Positions 54,705-63,854 of a stretch of 64,000 nucleotides of DNA are shown here, one piece after another (position 1 is the first letter of the stretch; each line of letters opens with the position of its first letter). The notes beneath the pieces were generated by a model. That model saw nothing but the letters and a program-made list of their open reading frames with translations, did no database searches and was not told the DNA's origin. The position numbers were made by a program, and so were the translations under genes. This DNA comes from Brachyspira aalborgi (GTDB lineage: Bacteria > Spirochaetota > Brachyspiria > Brachyspirales > Brachyspiraceae). Location: contig NZ_SAXU01000001.1 of the NCBI RefSeq assembly GCF_008016455.1, positions 620,001 through 684,000 of the forward strand. The letters are read 5' to 3'.

Positions 54705-55095
54705 GTAGTAAAGTTGGTAGAAGGTAAAAGTAAGCAAAAAAGCATTTCTTTTTTGCGTCTGCCCGTATTTTGTGTGTGAAAAAAGAAACAAGGATAAAAC
54801 CAGCTTTCAGCAAAAAAAATAACAATCGGAATTTATAGTTTTTTAGTTTATTTGATATATTTTTAATTTTAAATTTTATCAAATTAATCAACAGAAATTT
54901 TATTCCCTCAATTCTGAAATATTAACTTTATTTATATTTTTCGTCATTACAATAATTTATATCTAAAAATCCAATTTATAATCCATTAACTCTTTCAAAT
55001 TCAACACTTCCTCTCAATTATTCTAATCAACCAAATTCTCAATTTATTTCTTTATTTTTTATCGAATTCAGAATAAATATAAATCGTATTCTCTT
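54705..55095. other. Non-coding spacer with a small repeat piece
   Basis: No gene is visible. The segment 54757-54767 (GCGTCTGCCCG) matches part of the dispersed repeat at 19534-19660. Further on the DNA is A+T-rich without recognisable structure until the promoter at 55096. Confidence 0.5.
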
Positions 55096-55123
55096 TTGAC
55101 AAATAAAATTATTCTGTTATAAT
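55096..55123 (+). promoter_or_regulatory. Consensus promoter just upstream of the Rpn-type gene
   Basis: TTGACA (55096-55101) and TATAAT (55118-55123) are 16 bases apart. Transcription would begin near 55130, at or next to the ATG at 55131, so the mRNA would have almost no leader. Confidence 0.7.
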
Positions 55124-55130
55124 TATATCT

Positions 55131-55988
55131 ATGAAAAGAAATAGAGAAATTGATAAACTAAACGACTTATTCGTCCGATACTTACTCGGCAAAAACGGAA
55201 ATGAAAATATGCTTGAGGATATGGTTAACGCCGCTTTAAGCGATTTCAATTTTGAAGAAGTTAAAGATTTAGAAATAATAGACCCTTATAATTTATCCGA
55301 AAATATCGATTTAAAAGAATCTATAATTGATATTAAAGCAAAAACAAAAGATAATCAAACCGTTATAATTGAAATTCAACTTTGCGGAAATATGGATTTT
55401 GTCAAAAGAATTTTTTATTATATTTCAAAAAATATTGTTAATGAATTAAAGGAAGGCGAAGATTATAAAAAATTGCCAAGAATTATTAGCATTAACTTAT
55501 TAAATTTTAATTTAGATTTCGGAGACGAAGGAAAACCTCACCGTTGCTTTAAATTAATCGACACAAAAAACCATAATATAGATTTAGACTTTATTCAAAT
55601 GCATATTTTAGAAGTTCAAAGATTTATTGAAATAATTGAAAAATCAACTTTAGACGAACTTAAAAAGAATAAGTTATTGACTTGGATGAAATTTTTTACA
55701 AGCAAAAATTTAAGAGCTATAGAAAAAGAATTAATGGAGGCAAACCCGATTATGACGAAAGTAATTGAAGAATACAAAAGATTTACTTCTGACGATAAAC
55801 TTATGAGAGCTTATGACGCCCGAGATGCATTTTTATTGGGGCAAAAAATGATGCTTAATAGAGAGCGAGAAGAAGGCATAAAAGAAGGACAAATATCAAT
55901 AGCCAAAACCATGAAAAAAGACGGCGTTGATATTAACCTAATCTCAAAATACACAGGCTTAACAATTAAAGAAATCAAAAAACTATAA
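55131..55988 (+). CDS. Rpn-family recombination-promoting nuclease / PD-(D/E)XK transposase-like
   Basis: The 285-residue protein starts with the family pattern FVRYLLGKNGNENMLEDMVNA and has the nuclease core IIDIKAKTKDNQTVIIEIQL, with the Asp and the ExQ that bind the metal. The C-terminal helices (GVDINLISKYTG then IKEIKKL) form the short tail that also survives as a relic at 7010-7114. Rpn proteins cut DNA and increase recombination; they are widely scattered among genomes. A promoter overlaps the start. The gene converges on the type IIG enzyme. Confidence 0.85.
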   Translation: MKRNREIDKLNDLFVRYLLGKNGNENMLEDMVNAALSDFNFEEVKDLEIIDPYNLSENIDLKESIIDIKAKTKDNQTVIIEIQLCGNMDFVKRIFYYISKNIVNELKEGEDYKKLPRIISINLLNFNLDFGDEGKPHRCFKLIDTKNHNIDLDFIQMHILEVQRFIEIIEKSTLDELKKNKLLTWMKFFTSKNLRAIEKELMEANPIMTKVIEEYKRFTSDDKLMRAYDARDAFLLGQKMMLNREREEGIKEGQISIAKTMKKDGVDINLISKYTGLTIKEIKKL

Positions 55989-56023
55989 ATATTTTCTTTA
56001 TTGCCGAAACTATAACCGACAAA

Positions 56024-59000
56024 TCAATCCTTCCCCTCAATAATCTTTATCTCTTCCTCGCTCAACTCATAAAGCTTGTAAACCAACCTATCAACCTCTT
56101 CCTCCAACTCTCTCATATCAATTCCGCTTTTCTTTCCTTCAATTATTCTATCGACTAAATTAATAATCTTATCTTCCAACTTTTTATTTTTAGAATTGAC
56201 TTCAAAAATAGGCAATGTTTCTAAATTATTCTTATTAATTCCTAAATATCCACCCGCCAAATGCTTGTCTTGAAATTTATTTGTAAAAACATAATTCATA
56301 AATTTACTATTTAATACGCCTAAAATCAATAATGGATTTAACCCTTTAAAATCATAAATTGCATAAACGCCTACTCCTATTGCTAACGGTTTTTTAATAT
56401 AACAAGCTTCCAAAATTTTTGTCATTCCAGCAATAACAATCTTTTCACTACACCAAAAATTCCATTTATCATTAGATATGGCATTATTCGGTATAATATA
56501 TGGATTTTTATAAACTTTTTTCATATATTTAACTTCATCTGTATTAATTAAATATCTGTCAATGTTTCCACTTACGGCGAAAGGAATAGCATTTTTTATT
56601 TTTTCATTTATTAGAAATTCTATTATGGAATGCGCTTGAAAACCAGCTAAACCAGATTGTATTTTTAATCCAAAATCATAAAAAGTTTTAAATCTATTCC
56701 AATCTATATATTCTCTTTGTTTTAAATTACCAACTGATAAATCTTCCTGTCTTTCGATATAAAATTTTTGAAATTTTGATTTTTTACTTCCTAAAACTAT
56801 AATAGGATATATAGAAGCATTTTCAAAAGTATTAACATTTGAAACATCAATACAATCTCCTAAAAAATTATTTTTTATAAACATATCTAATGTTTCCTTT
56901 GCATATTTAGCAACTAAAAATTTATTAGGAATAATCCAAGCAAAACAACCATTATAAGATTTTATTTTTAATCCAAGTAAAATAAATAATAAATAAATGT
57001 CATAAAGCCCATTAATATTCGGATAATGTTTTTTATAAATATCTTTAGCTTGAGTATTTGATTTAGATAAATCTAATGTGCTTATATACGGCGGATTTCC
57101 AATTATTAAATCAAATCCCTTAAAATTGCCTTCATAATCCAAAACTTCGGGGAATTCAAAACGCCATTCAAAAGTTTTCTTATTTTCAAAATCTTCATAA
57201 GCTTGCATTAATGTTTTAATTTTTGAAAGCTCTTTTTCTTTAACTTCTCTAATAATATTTTTTTCAAAACTCACAAATTCATGAAATTTAAAATATTCAA
57301 TATAATTTTTCAATTTCGATTTTATTTGTTCGTTAGAAATATTATTTATATTGATATAGCCGTAATTATAAAAGAAGTCATGCAAACCTTGATAAAAATT
57401 TATATATTCGTTGCAAGTTCGCTTAAAAAGTTTTATCAAATATAATATGCTCTCTTCGTAAATATCTTTAGATTTTTTAGCTTCCGTTTTATCGCTTGCA
57501 TTCTTATAAATTTTAGATTGGACTTTTGCATTTTCAAATCTTTGAGGAATCTCTTTCTTTATATCGTCAAATTCTTTTTTCAAAGTTTCTCTTTCAAACA
57601 TATCGGCTTTATCAATTCTACTTTTTAAATTCGATAAAAAATTATCTTTACTAATTCCAAAATCTATATTTGAAATTAAAGAATTTCCGCATTTAATATT
57701 TATATCGATATTCGGCAAAGTTTGAAGATTATGATAATTTTCGCTATCGAAACTTAAATAATAACTATTCTTTAATAATTCTATCCAAAGTCTAAGTTTT
57801 GTAATTTCGCATGAATTAGAATTAATATCCGCGCCGAAAAGATTATTTTCAATAATAGATTTTTTAAGATTAAAAATTTCCATCTGTATTTTATGATTAT
57901 CGTTTTGAGATTTCGGACGCTTATATTCAAAATTTCCGCCTTCTCTATCTTTAATTAAAATCTCATCGTTTTCAATTTTCAAATCCGAAACGGAAATATT
58001 GATAAGCCCAAGTTTATAATAAATATAAATCATTTCATTTAAAGCCGAAACTAAAAAATGCCCGCTTCCAACCGCAGGGTCGCAAATTCTAATCTCTTCT
58101 AAAATATTTATAGCCTTATCTCTAAAATTAAAATCGGCATTTACATTTACTAAAATTTGTTTTTGAAGAATATCTAAATTTTCAGCGTTTAATCCGTTTT
58201 CAGAAAATTTTTGCAAAACTATTCTATCCAAACTTTCTTTACACATATAACTTGTAATAAAATTTGGAGTATAAAAACTGCCTTCTTTATAACCGTTTAA
58301 TTTTTCAAATACGAGTCCTAAAACGCTTGAATTAATCAAATCTTTTTGAGCGAGTAAATTTTCATTATCATAATTTGCCCCAAAATCAAAAGAGTTTAAA
58401 AACTCAAAAATCATTTTAAGCCAATCTTCTTTTCCTTTTTTAGCTTTCCCGCTTTTATCTTTAATTTGCGTATTTTTAAAATATTCTAATTGCAAATTTG
58501 AAAGTTGCGAAATTTCAATAATCTCTTTATTTGAACGAGTAAATAAACTTGAATTCAAATAAGGCAAATAAGCCAAATCTTTAATATTATTTTGTTTTCT
58601 GTCGTTATCGTTTGATTTTTTAGCCAATATTTTAAAAAATAATTCGTTTAATTTATTATAATTTTGAATCTTATCAATATTTAAAAATGCAAGATTCTTA
58701 TCATCGTTAAAATTTATTAAACTTGATTCTAAAAGCTTTAAAAATAAAATTCTGTTTATCCAAATAATTAAAATCTCTAATGCGTTTTCGTCAATTTCGT
58801 TTTCCGAATTTTCTTTTTTATCTATCTTATATTCTGGCAAATGTTGAAGTATATTATAATAAAGCGTTCCATCTTTATCAATCGAATTTTTGCTTGGCGC
58901 TATAAGAGTTTTACCGTTTATAACTTTTTCGCAAAGTCCTAATAAATAAAGAAGTTCGTCATAAAATCCTTTATTAAGTTGATTTGCATCGTTAGGATTA

Positions 59001-59716
59001 AATTCTTGAAGTAAAAAATCTCTATTGAAAATCTTAAAATAAGGCTTTAAATCCTTAAAATTATATTCTGCATCCGTTTTTATAATTTCGTTTAAATCTA
59101 TAAAAGCGCCTTTAAGAGCGAAATTTTTTAAATCCAAAATTTTTTTAGCTTCCAAATAAAACTCTTCCGTTCTTCCGTCAAATATAGAATTTTTATTTGT
59201 AAAACTTTTATATAATTTCTCAAAATCTTTATTTTTATAAAATCCGTTTTCAAATTCTTTTGCTTCAAAAATATAGAATTTATAAAAATCGGTAAGAATA
59301 ATATATTTTATAGTCGAATTGCTTTCTTCTCTAATTCTAAAATAATATAAAATAGCTTCATGCAAAGCCTTGCAATTAGGATTTTCGGCGTAAAAAAAAT
59401 CTTTATCGTTTGGTTTTTTAGCTTCAATAATAACTTGAATATCGGAATCTTTAAGAATTGCCAAATCAATCTCGCTTTTCCCTTTCATTTTATATTTTAT
59501 ATGCGTTTCAAAATTTAATTTTTTAAAAAACGGAGAGAGACAATTTGCAACTAAAGAATCTTCATTTTTATTTTCCCGTTTATTCATATCTTTAATATAA
59601 TTAATTAAAATATTTTTAAAATTTTCAAATTCATTTTCTAAAATTTTATAGCGATAAAAATATTGATTTATAAAGTCTTTATTTTCTATATTTATAAACT
59701 CTAATTTTTTAGACAT
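56024..59716 (-). CDS. Type IIG restriction-modification enzyme (Eco57I-like)
   Basis: The 1230-residue protein combines nuclease and methyltransferase. The N-terminal part has a PD-(D/E)XK site (Asp84 in SEIDLAILKD, Glu98-Ala-Lys100 in IIEAKKP). The methyltransferase region has motif I DPAVGSGHFLVSAL at about residue 543 and motif IV IGNPPYIS at about 875. The C-terminal quarter (IKNAIPFAVSGNIDRYLI and beyond) would recognise the DNA target, and the end has a KLEDKIINLVDRI helix. No separate specificity subunit is needed for this class. GGAG precedes the ATG. Sites are not predictable from sequence. Confidence 0.88.
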   Translation of the reverse strand: MSKKLEFINIENKDFINQYFYRYKILENEFENFKNILINYIKDMNKRENKNEDSLVANCLSPFFKKLNFETHIKYKMKGKSEIDLAILKDSDIQVIIEAKKPNDKDFFYAENPNCKALHEAILYYFRIREESNSTIKYIILTDFYKFYIFEAKEFENGFYKNKDFEKLYKSFTNKNSIFDGRTEEFYLEAKKILDLKNFALKGAFIDLNEIIKTDAEYNFKDLKPYFKIFNRDFLLQEFNPNDANQLNKGFYDELLYLLGLCEKVINGKTLIAPSKNSIDKDGTLYYNILQHLPEYKIDKKENSENEIDENALEILIIWINRILFLKLLESSLINFNDDKNLAFLNIDKIQNYNKLNELFFKILAKKSNDNDRKQNNIKDLAYLPYLNSSLFTRSNKEIIEISQLSNLQLEYFKNTQIKDKSGKAKKGKEDWLKMIFEFLNSFDFGANYDNENLLAQKDLINSSVLGLVFEKLNGYKEGSFYTPNFITSYMCKESLDRIVLQKFSENGLNAENLDILQKQILVNVNADFNFRDKAINILEEIRICDPAVGSGHFLVSALNEMIYIYYKLGLINISVSDLKIENDEILIKDREGGNFEYKRPKSQNDNHKIQMEIFNLKKSIIENNLFGADINSNSCEITKLRLWIELLKNSYYLSFDSENYHNLQTLPNIDINIKCGNSLISNIDFGISKDNFLSNLKSRIDKADMFERETLKKEFDDIKKEIPQRFENAKVQSKIYKNASDKTEAKKSKDIYEESILYLIKLFKRTCNEYINFYQGLHDFFYNYGYININNISNEQIKSKLKNYIEYFKFHEFVSFEKNIIREVKEKELSKIKTLMQAYEDFENKKTFEWRFEFPEVLDYEGNFKGFDLIIGNPPYISTLDLSKSNTQAKDIYKKHYPNINGLYDIYLLFILLGLKIKSYNGCFAWIIPNKFLVAKYAKETLDMFIKNNFLGDCIDVSNVNTFENASIYPIIVLGSKKSKFQKFYIERQEDLSVGNLKQREYIDWNRFKTFYDFGLKIQSGLAGFQAHSIIEFLINEKIKNAIPFAVSGNIDRYLINTDEVKYMKKVYKNPYIIPNNAISNDKWNFWCSEKIVIAGMTKILEACYIKKPLAIGVGVYAIYDFKGLNPLLILGVLNSKFMNYVFTNKFQDKHLAGGYLGINKNNLETLPIFEVNSKNKKLEDKIINLVDRIIEGKKSGIDMRELEEEVDRLVYKLYELSEEEIKIIEGKD

Positions 59717-59938
59717 TTTTTACTCCGAATTATTAATTATAACATTTTATAAAAATTCTTATATTATGCAATATTATTAATATTAACTATTATAAGTTTT
59801 AATATTTTCTTAAATGAAAACTATATTTTAAAATTAATTTAAATTCCTAATAATTTTTATTTCATTTCCGATAATCTAAAAACATAAAAAATTTTGTAAA
59901 TTTAAAATTTTTACTCTTATAAAAGAATAGGAATATTT

Positions 59939-60304
59939 ATGAATATAATCGACAATTACAATTTAAATATAAATAGCGCAAATTTAACAAAGTTAGAAAA
60001 TACCAAAAAAAAATACGAAAATGAAAAAACTTCTAAATTTTCTTTAAATATTGAAAACGATAAAATTGTTAATAATGAAAAAAAAAGATTAAGAGAAGTT
60101 TCTGAAGATTTTGAAGCGCTTATGATTAATCAAATGCTTAAAGAAATGCGAAAAACTGTTCAAAAAAGCGAATTAATAAACGGCGGAATGGCTGAACAAA
60201 TTTTTGAAGATATGCTTTACGATGAATATTCAAAAGAATTTTCAAAAACAAAAACTTTTGGGCTTGCCGATATTATATACAATCAATTAGAAAAATATGT
60301 TTAA
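59939..60304 (+). CDS. flgJ: Flagellar rod-binding protein, FlgJ N-terminal type
   Basis: The 121-residue protein is a rod-binding domain: LREVSEDFEALMINQMLKEM, then INGGMAEQIFEDMLYDEYSK and FGLADIIYNQLEK. E. coli FlgJ has in addition a C-terminal muramidase domain, which is absent here, as expected for spirochaetes, whose flagella lie in the periplasm. It helps rod assembly at the inner face of the peptidoglycan. An AGGA ribosome site precedes the ATG; a long hairpin terminator follows. Confidence 0.85.
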   Translation: MNIIDNYNLNINSANLTKLENTKKKYENEKTSKFSLNIENDKIVNNEKKRLREVSEDFEALMINQMLKEMRKTVQKSELINGGMAEQIFEDMLYDEYSKEFSKTKTFGLADIIYNQLEKYV

Positions 60305-60333
60305 TAGTTTTAAGTAATAGTGTTTATATATTT

Positions 60334-60371
60334 AAAGCATAGTAAAATTTTATTTTATTATGCTTTTTTTA
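60334..60371 (+). terminator. Terminator of the flgJ-like gene
   Basis: A 14-bp stem (60334-60347 with 60053-type spacing ruled out; the partner arm is 60353-60366) has one G-T pair, a 5-base loop and a following T-run. Its T-run overlaps the lepA stop codon on the other strand. Confidence 0.8.
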
Positions 60372-62180
60372 TTTTATATTATAGTCTGTTTTAAGAACGC
60401 TTATAAATGCATCTTGAGGAATTTCAACATTTCCGATTGACTTCATTCTCTTTTTCCCTTCTTTTTGTTTTTCAAGCAATTTCCTTTTTCTCGTAATATC
60501 TCCGCCGTAGCATTTTGCCGTTACATTTTTTCTTAATGCGCTTATATTTTCTCTCGCAATTATTCTTCCTCCGATTGCAGCTTGCAAAGGAATTTGAAAC
60601 ATATGACGCGGAATAAGATATTTTAATTTTTCTATTATTTGTCTTCCTCTAATTTCGGCGTTACTTCTATGAGACATAAAAGATAAAGCGTCCACAACTT
60701 CTCCATGAACTAATATATCTATTTTTTCAATTTGACTTTCTCTAAAATCTGAAAAATCATAATCAAAAGAAGCGTATCCTCTCGAGATTGATTTTAATTT
60801 ATCGTAAAAATCGTAAACGACTTCTATTAAAGGCAAATCAAATTTTATTTCCGCTCTTCTATCGTCCAAATAATTTAACGAAGTTTGAACTCCTCTTCTG
60901 TCTATGCATAAAGATATAATATTTCCCAAATAATCGGTAGGAACTATAATTAAAGCGTTTATAAAAGGTTCGTAGCATTTTTCTATATATTGATTAGAAG
61001 GAAAATCTGCAGGATTATCGATTAATTTTTCTTCTCCGTTTGTTAGTTTTAATTTTACTTCGACTGACGGACTTGTAATAACCAAATTTAAATTAAATTC
61101 TCTTTCCAATCTTTCTTGAACAATTTCTAAATGCAAAAGCCCCAAAAATCCGCATCTATAACCGAATCCTAAAGCAATAGAGCGTTCGGGTTCATAAATA
61201 AAAGAAGCGTCATTTAATTTTAATTTTTCTAAAGCTTTTTGTAAATTTGCATAATCTTCATCTTCTGCAGGAAAAATACCCGCAAAAACCATAGGCAAAA
61301 CTTCTTTATAACCTATAAGAGGTTCGTTTGAAGGATTATTTTCCAATGTAATAGTGTCGCCAATTTTTATATCCGAAATATTTTTTATTCCCGCTATAAT
61401 ATATCCAACCTCTCCGCTTTTTAATTCGTTTGAAGGTTTTAATCCTAAAAGTAAAGTTCCGCATTCTTCAATTTCGTAAACGGCTTTGCTTTCCATTAAA
61501 AGAATTTTATCTCCTTTTTTTACCTTTCCGTCAAATATTCTCATTATCATAACCGCTCCTCTAAAAGCGTCATAATAAGAATCAAATATTAAAGCTCTTG
61601 TTTTAAGATTTGAATTATTTTTTGGCGGAGGAATTATTTTTACAACGGCTTCAAGTATTTCGTCAATTCCTATATCGTTTTTTGCGCTTGCTAAAACTAT
61701 ATCGTTTTGATTTACTCCAAATTCTTTTTCCATTTGAGCTTTGCAAAGTTCGATATTAGCCGCGGGCAAATCTATTTTATTAATTACGGGAACTATTTCT
61801 AAATTATTTTCAAAAGCCAAATAAAAATTAGAAATTGTTTGCGCTTCCACTCCTTGTGCGGCGTCTACAATAAGTATAGCGCCTTCGCAAGCTGCAAGCG
61901 AACGAGATACTTCATAATTAAAATCTACATGCCCAGGCGTGTCTATTAAATTAAAAGTATAAGTTTCGCCGTTTTTAGATTGATAAGATAATTTTATCGC
62001 CTGACTTTTTATTGTAATTCCTCTTTCTCTTTCTATATCCATAGAATCTAATATTTGAGCTTTCATCTCTCTGCTTGAAATAGCTTTTGTATGTTCTATA
62101 ATTCTATCGGCTAAAGTGCTTTTCCCATGGTCGACATGAGCGATTATGCAGAAATTTCTAATCTTATCGGAATAGGACAT
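60369..62180 (-). CDS. lepA: Elongation factor 4 (LepA)
   Basis: LepA is a ribosome-associated GTPase that acts in translation under stress and initiation. The 603-residue protein has the GTPase boxes AHVDHGKST (G1), RERGITIK (G2), DTPGH (G3), NKID (G4) and a SAK-type G5, then EF-G-like domains and the LepA-specific C-terminus with LRKNVTAKCYGGDITRK. Length is normal. It converges on the flgJ-like gene, with the stop overlapping the terminator T-run. Confidence 0.97.
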   Translation of the reverse strand: MSYSDKIRNFCIIAHVDHGKSTLADRIIEHTKAISSREMKAQILDSMDIERERGITIKSQAIKLSYQSKNGETYTFNLIDTPGHVDFNYEVSRSLAACEGAILIVDAAQGVEAQTISNFYLAFENNLEIVPVINKIDLPAANIELCKAQMEKEFGVNQNDIVLASAKNDIGIDEILEAVVKIIPPPKNNSNLKTRALIFDSYYDAFRGAVMIMRIFDGKVKKGDKILLMESKAVYEIEECGTLLLGLKPSNELKSGEVGYIIAGIKNISDIKIGDTITLENNPSNEPLIGYKEVLPMVFAGIFPAEDEDYANLQKALEKLKLNDASFIYEPERSIALGFGYRCGFLGLLHLEIVQERLEREFNLNLVITSPSVEVKLKLTNGEEKLIDNPADFPSNQYIEKCYEPFINALIIVPTDYLGNIISLCIDRRGVQTSLNYLDDRRAEIKFDLPLIEVVYDFYDKLKSISRGYASFDYDFSDFRESQIEKIDILVHGEVVDALSFMSHRSNAEIRGRQIIEKLKYLIPRHMFQIPLQAAIGGRIIARENISALRKNVTAKCYGGDITRKRKLLEKQKEGKKRMKSIGNVEIPQDAFISVLKTDYNIK

Positions 62181-62324
62181 TTATAAAAAACCTTTGCTAT
62201 ATAAATTTTTATTTAATATATTAAGGTTAATTATAATTCGGTTATTAGGTTTTTGCAAATTAATTTATTAAAAGTCTTATAATTTAATAAAGTTAAATTT
62301 TGTAAAAATATATTGATTTAATAT

Positions 62325-62352
62325 TTGACAAATTTTTATTTTATGTTATTTT
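62325..62352 (+). promoter_or_regulatory. Promoter, first copy, upstream of grdX
   Basis: TTGACA (62325-62330) and a TATTTT box (62347-62352), 16 bases apart, in the first duplication unit. Confidence 0.45.
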
Positions 62353-62403
62353 ATATATGTTAAATGATAAATTAAATTTTGTAAAAATATATTGATTTAG
62401 TAT

Positions 62404-62431
62404 TTGACAAATTTTTATTTTATGTTATTTT
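62404..62431 (+). promoter_or_regulatory. Promoter, second copy, directly at the grdX start
   Basis: TTGACA (62404-62409) and TATTTT (62426-62431), 16 bases apart, with the ATG only 4 bases after the second box. Transcripts from here would be leaderless; transcripts from the first copy would have a leader of about 75 bases. Confidence 0.5.
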
Positions 62432-62435
62432 ATAT

Positions 62436-62828
62436 ATGTTAAATAAAAAGAAAAATATAATAATTACGAATAATCCGAAAATATTAGAAGAAATTTCCGA
62501 TAAAAATATAGAAATTTCTTATTTTGAGCAAGCGGATTTTATGGAGATTTCATATAAGGCGAGGGATTTTATACATTTAGGATATAAACTTTTAACTCAT
62601 CCTATTGTCAGCAGTATAAAACCTTATGAAACTCCTTATAAAACCATAGTTCTTGCTTATAATAACGGAGAAATTGATTTAGAATCTATAGAATTAATAG
62701 AAAATTCTATAGAATTATTAAAAAATTTTTTAGATAAACCGAGAAGAAAATTGACTAAAAGTATAGACGAAGATTTTAAATTAATAGATTATAAATTAAT
62801 AAGCGAGGCTATAGAAAGTATAGCTTAA
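62436..62828 (+). CDS. grdX: GrdX family protein
   Basis: The 130-residue protein has the GrdX pattern: KNIIITNNPKILEE at the N-terminus, ARDFIHLGYKLLTHPIVSSIKPYE in the middle and SIELLKNFLDKP further on. GrdX opens glycine reductase operons in Clostridia and in spirochaetes that use glycine as electron acceptor; its biochemical role is not established. The ATG at 62436 lies at the end of the second promoter copy without a ribosome site, so translation from a leaderless message is possible. trxB follows after 17 bases. Confidence 0.88.
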   Translation: MLNKKKNIIITNNPKILEEISDKNIEISYFEQADFMEISYKARDFIHLGYKLLTHPIVSSIKPYETPYKTIVLAYNNGEIDLESIELIENSIELLKNFLDKPRRKLTKSIDEDFKLIDYKLISEAIESIA

Positions 62829-62845
62829 ATTTTTAAGGAGATTTT

Positions 62846-63799
62846 ATGAGTAATTTGTATGATTGTATTATAATAGGCGGCGGACCTTCAGGATTGGCTG
62901 CGGCTATATATTCTGCAAGAGGCAAAATGAAAACTATTCTTTTTGAAAAAGGTAGTTTTGGCGGACAAATAAGCATAACGGACGAAATAGCAAATTATCC
63001 TGGTTTTTATGAAACTACTGAAGAAGGCAGGCATCCTAAAAATCTTATAAATAAAATGATAGAGCAGGCTAAAGAATTCGGAGCGGAAATAGAGCATAAA
63101 GAAGTTATAGATGTTAATTTTAATGATAAAATAAAAGAGATTAAAACTTCCGACGGCAATACTTACCAAGCTAAAGCCGTTATTATAGCTACAGGCGCTC
63201 AACCTAGAAAATTAGGTTGCAAAGGCGAATTAGAATATACGGGAAAAGGCATTTCTTATTGCGCTACTTGCGATGCAAACTTTTTTGAAGGAATGGAGGT
63301 ATTTTGTATAGGTGGAGGCGATACTGCCGTTGAAGAAGCTATGTATTTATCTAAATTTGCAAGAAAAGTAACTTTAGTGGTTAGAAAAGATTATGTTCGT
63401 TGCGCCGATTCTATAGAAGAAAAGGCTAAAGCTAATCCGAAAATAGAAATTAAATTTAGAACCGAACTTTTGGAAGTTAAAGGCGAAGGCATAGTTGAAT
63501 CCGCTATATTTTTAAATAATGAAACGGGCGAACAATGGGAATATAAAGCCGATGAAGAAGACGGAACTTTTGGAGTATTTATATTTGTAGGATATGTTCC
63601 TCTTACCAAGTTATTTGAAGGCAAGGTTAACATGGAAGAAGGCTATATAATAACTGACGAAGAGATGAAAACAAATATACAAGGCGTTTTTGCCTGCGGA
63701 GATTTAAGACCGAAAATGCTTAAACAAGTGATTACGGCAACGGCAGACGGCGCTATAGCGGCAATATCGGTAAATAAATATATTGAAGCTAATTTTTAA
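62846..63799 (+). CDS. trxB: Thioredoxin reductase of the glycine reductase locus
   Basis: The 317-residue flavoprotein has the FAD loop IIGGGPSGLAAAIYSARG, the redox-active CxxC in SYCATCDANFF (about 135-139), the NADPH loop CIGGGDTAVEEAMYL and the C-terminal GVFACGD. It reduces thioredoxin with NADPH; in glycine reductase operons this supplies electrons for the reductase. AAGGAG precedes the ATG. It follows grdX in the usual order; trxA and grd genes would be expected to the right of the window. Confidence 0.96.
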   Translation: MSNLYDCIIIGGGPSGLAAAIYSARGKMKTILFEKGSFGGQISITDEIANYPGFYETTEEGRHPKNLINKMIEQAKEFGAEIEHKEVIDVNFNDKIKEIKTSDGNTYQAKAVIIATGAQPRKLGCKGELEYTGKGISYCATCDANFFEGMEVFCIGGGDTAVEEAMYLSKFARKVTLVVRKDYVRCADSIEEKAKANPKIEIKFRTELLEVKGEGIVESAIFLNNETGEQWEYKADEEDGTFGVFIFVGYVPLTKLFEGKVNMEEGYIITDEEMKTNIQGVFACGDLRPKMLKQVITATADGAIAAISVNKYIEANF

Positions 63800-63854
63800 T
63801 TTTACAATTTAATATTTGATAGGTTTAATAATTAAGAGATTTTAAGGAACAACA

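Larger units (their letters stand above)
62293..62444. repeat. Tandem duplication of the grdX promoter region
   Basis: Two 73-base copies (62293-62365 and 62372-62444, period 79) differ at one base. Each contains TTGACA and a TATTTT-like box and ends with ATGTTAAAT; in the second copy this is the start of grdX, in the first it opens a 12-codon frame that ends at TGA. Confidence 0.9.

Noticed and set aside
62181-62435. Glycine riboswitch upstream of grdX
   Set aside because: The spacer is A+T-rich, and I see no conserved riboswitch core; the promoter duplication accounts for its structure.
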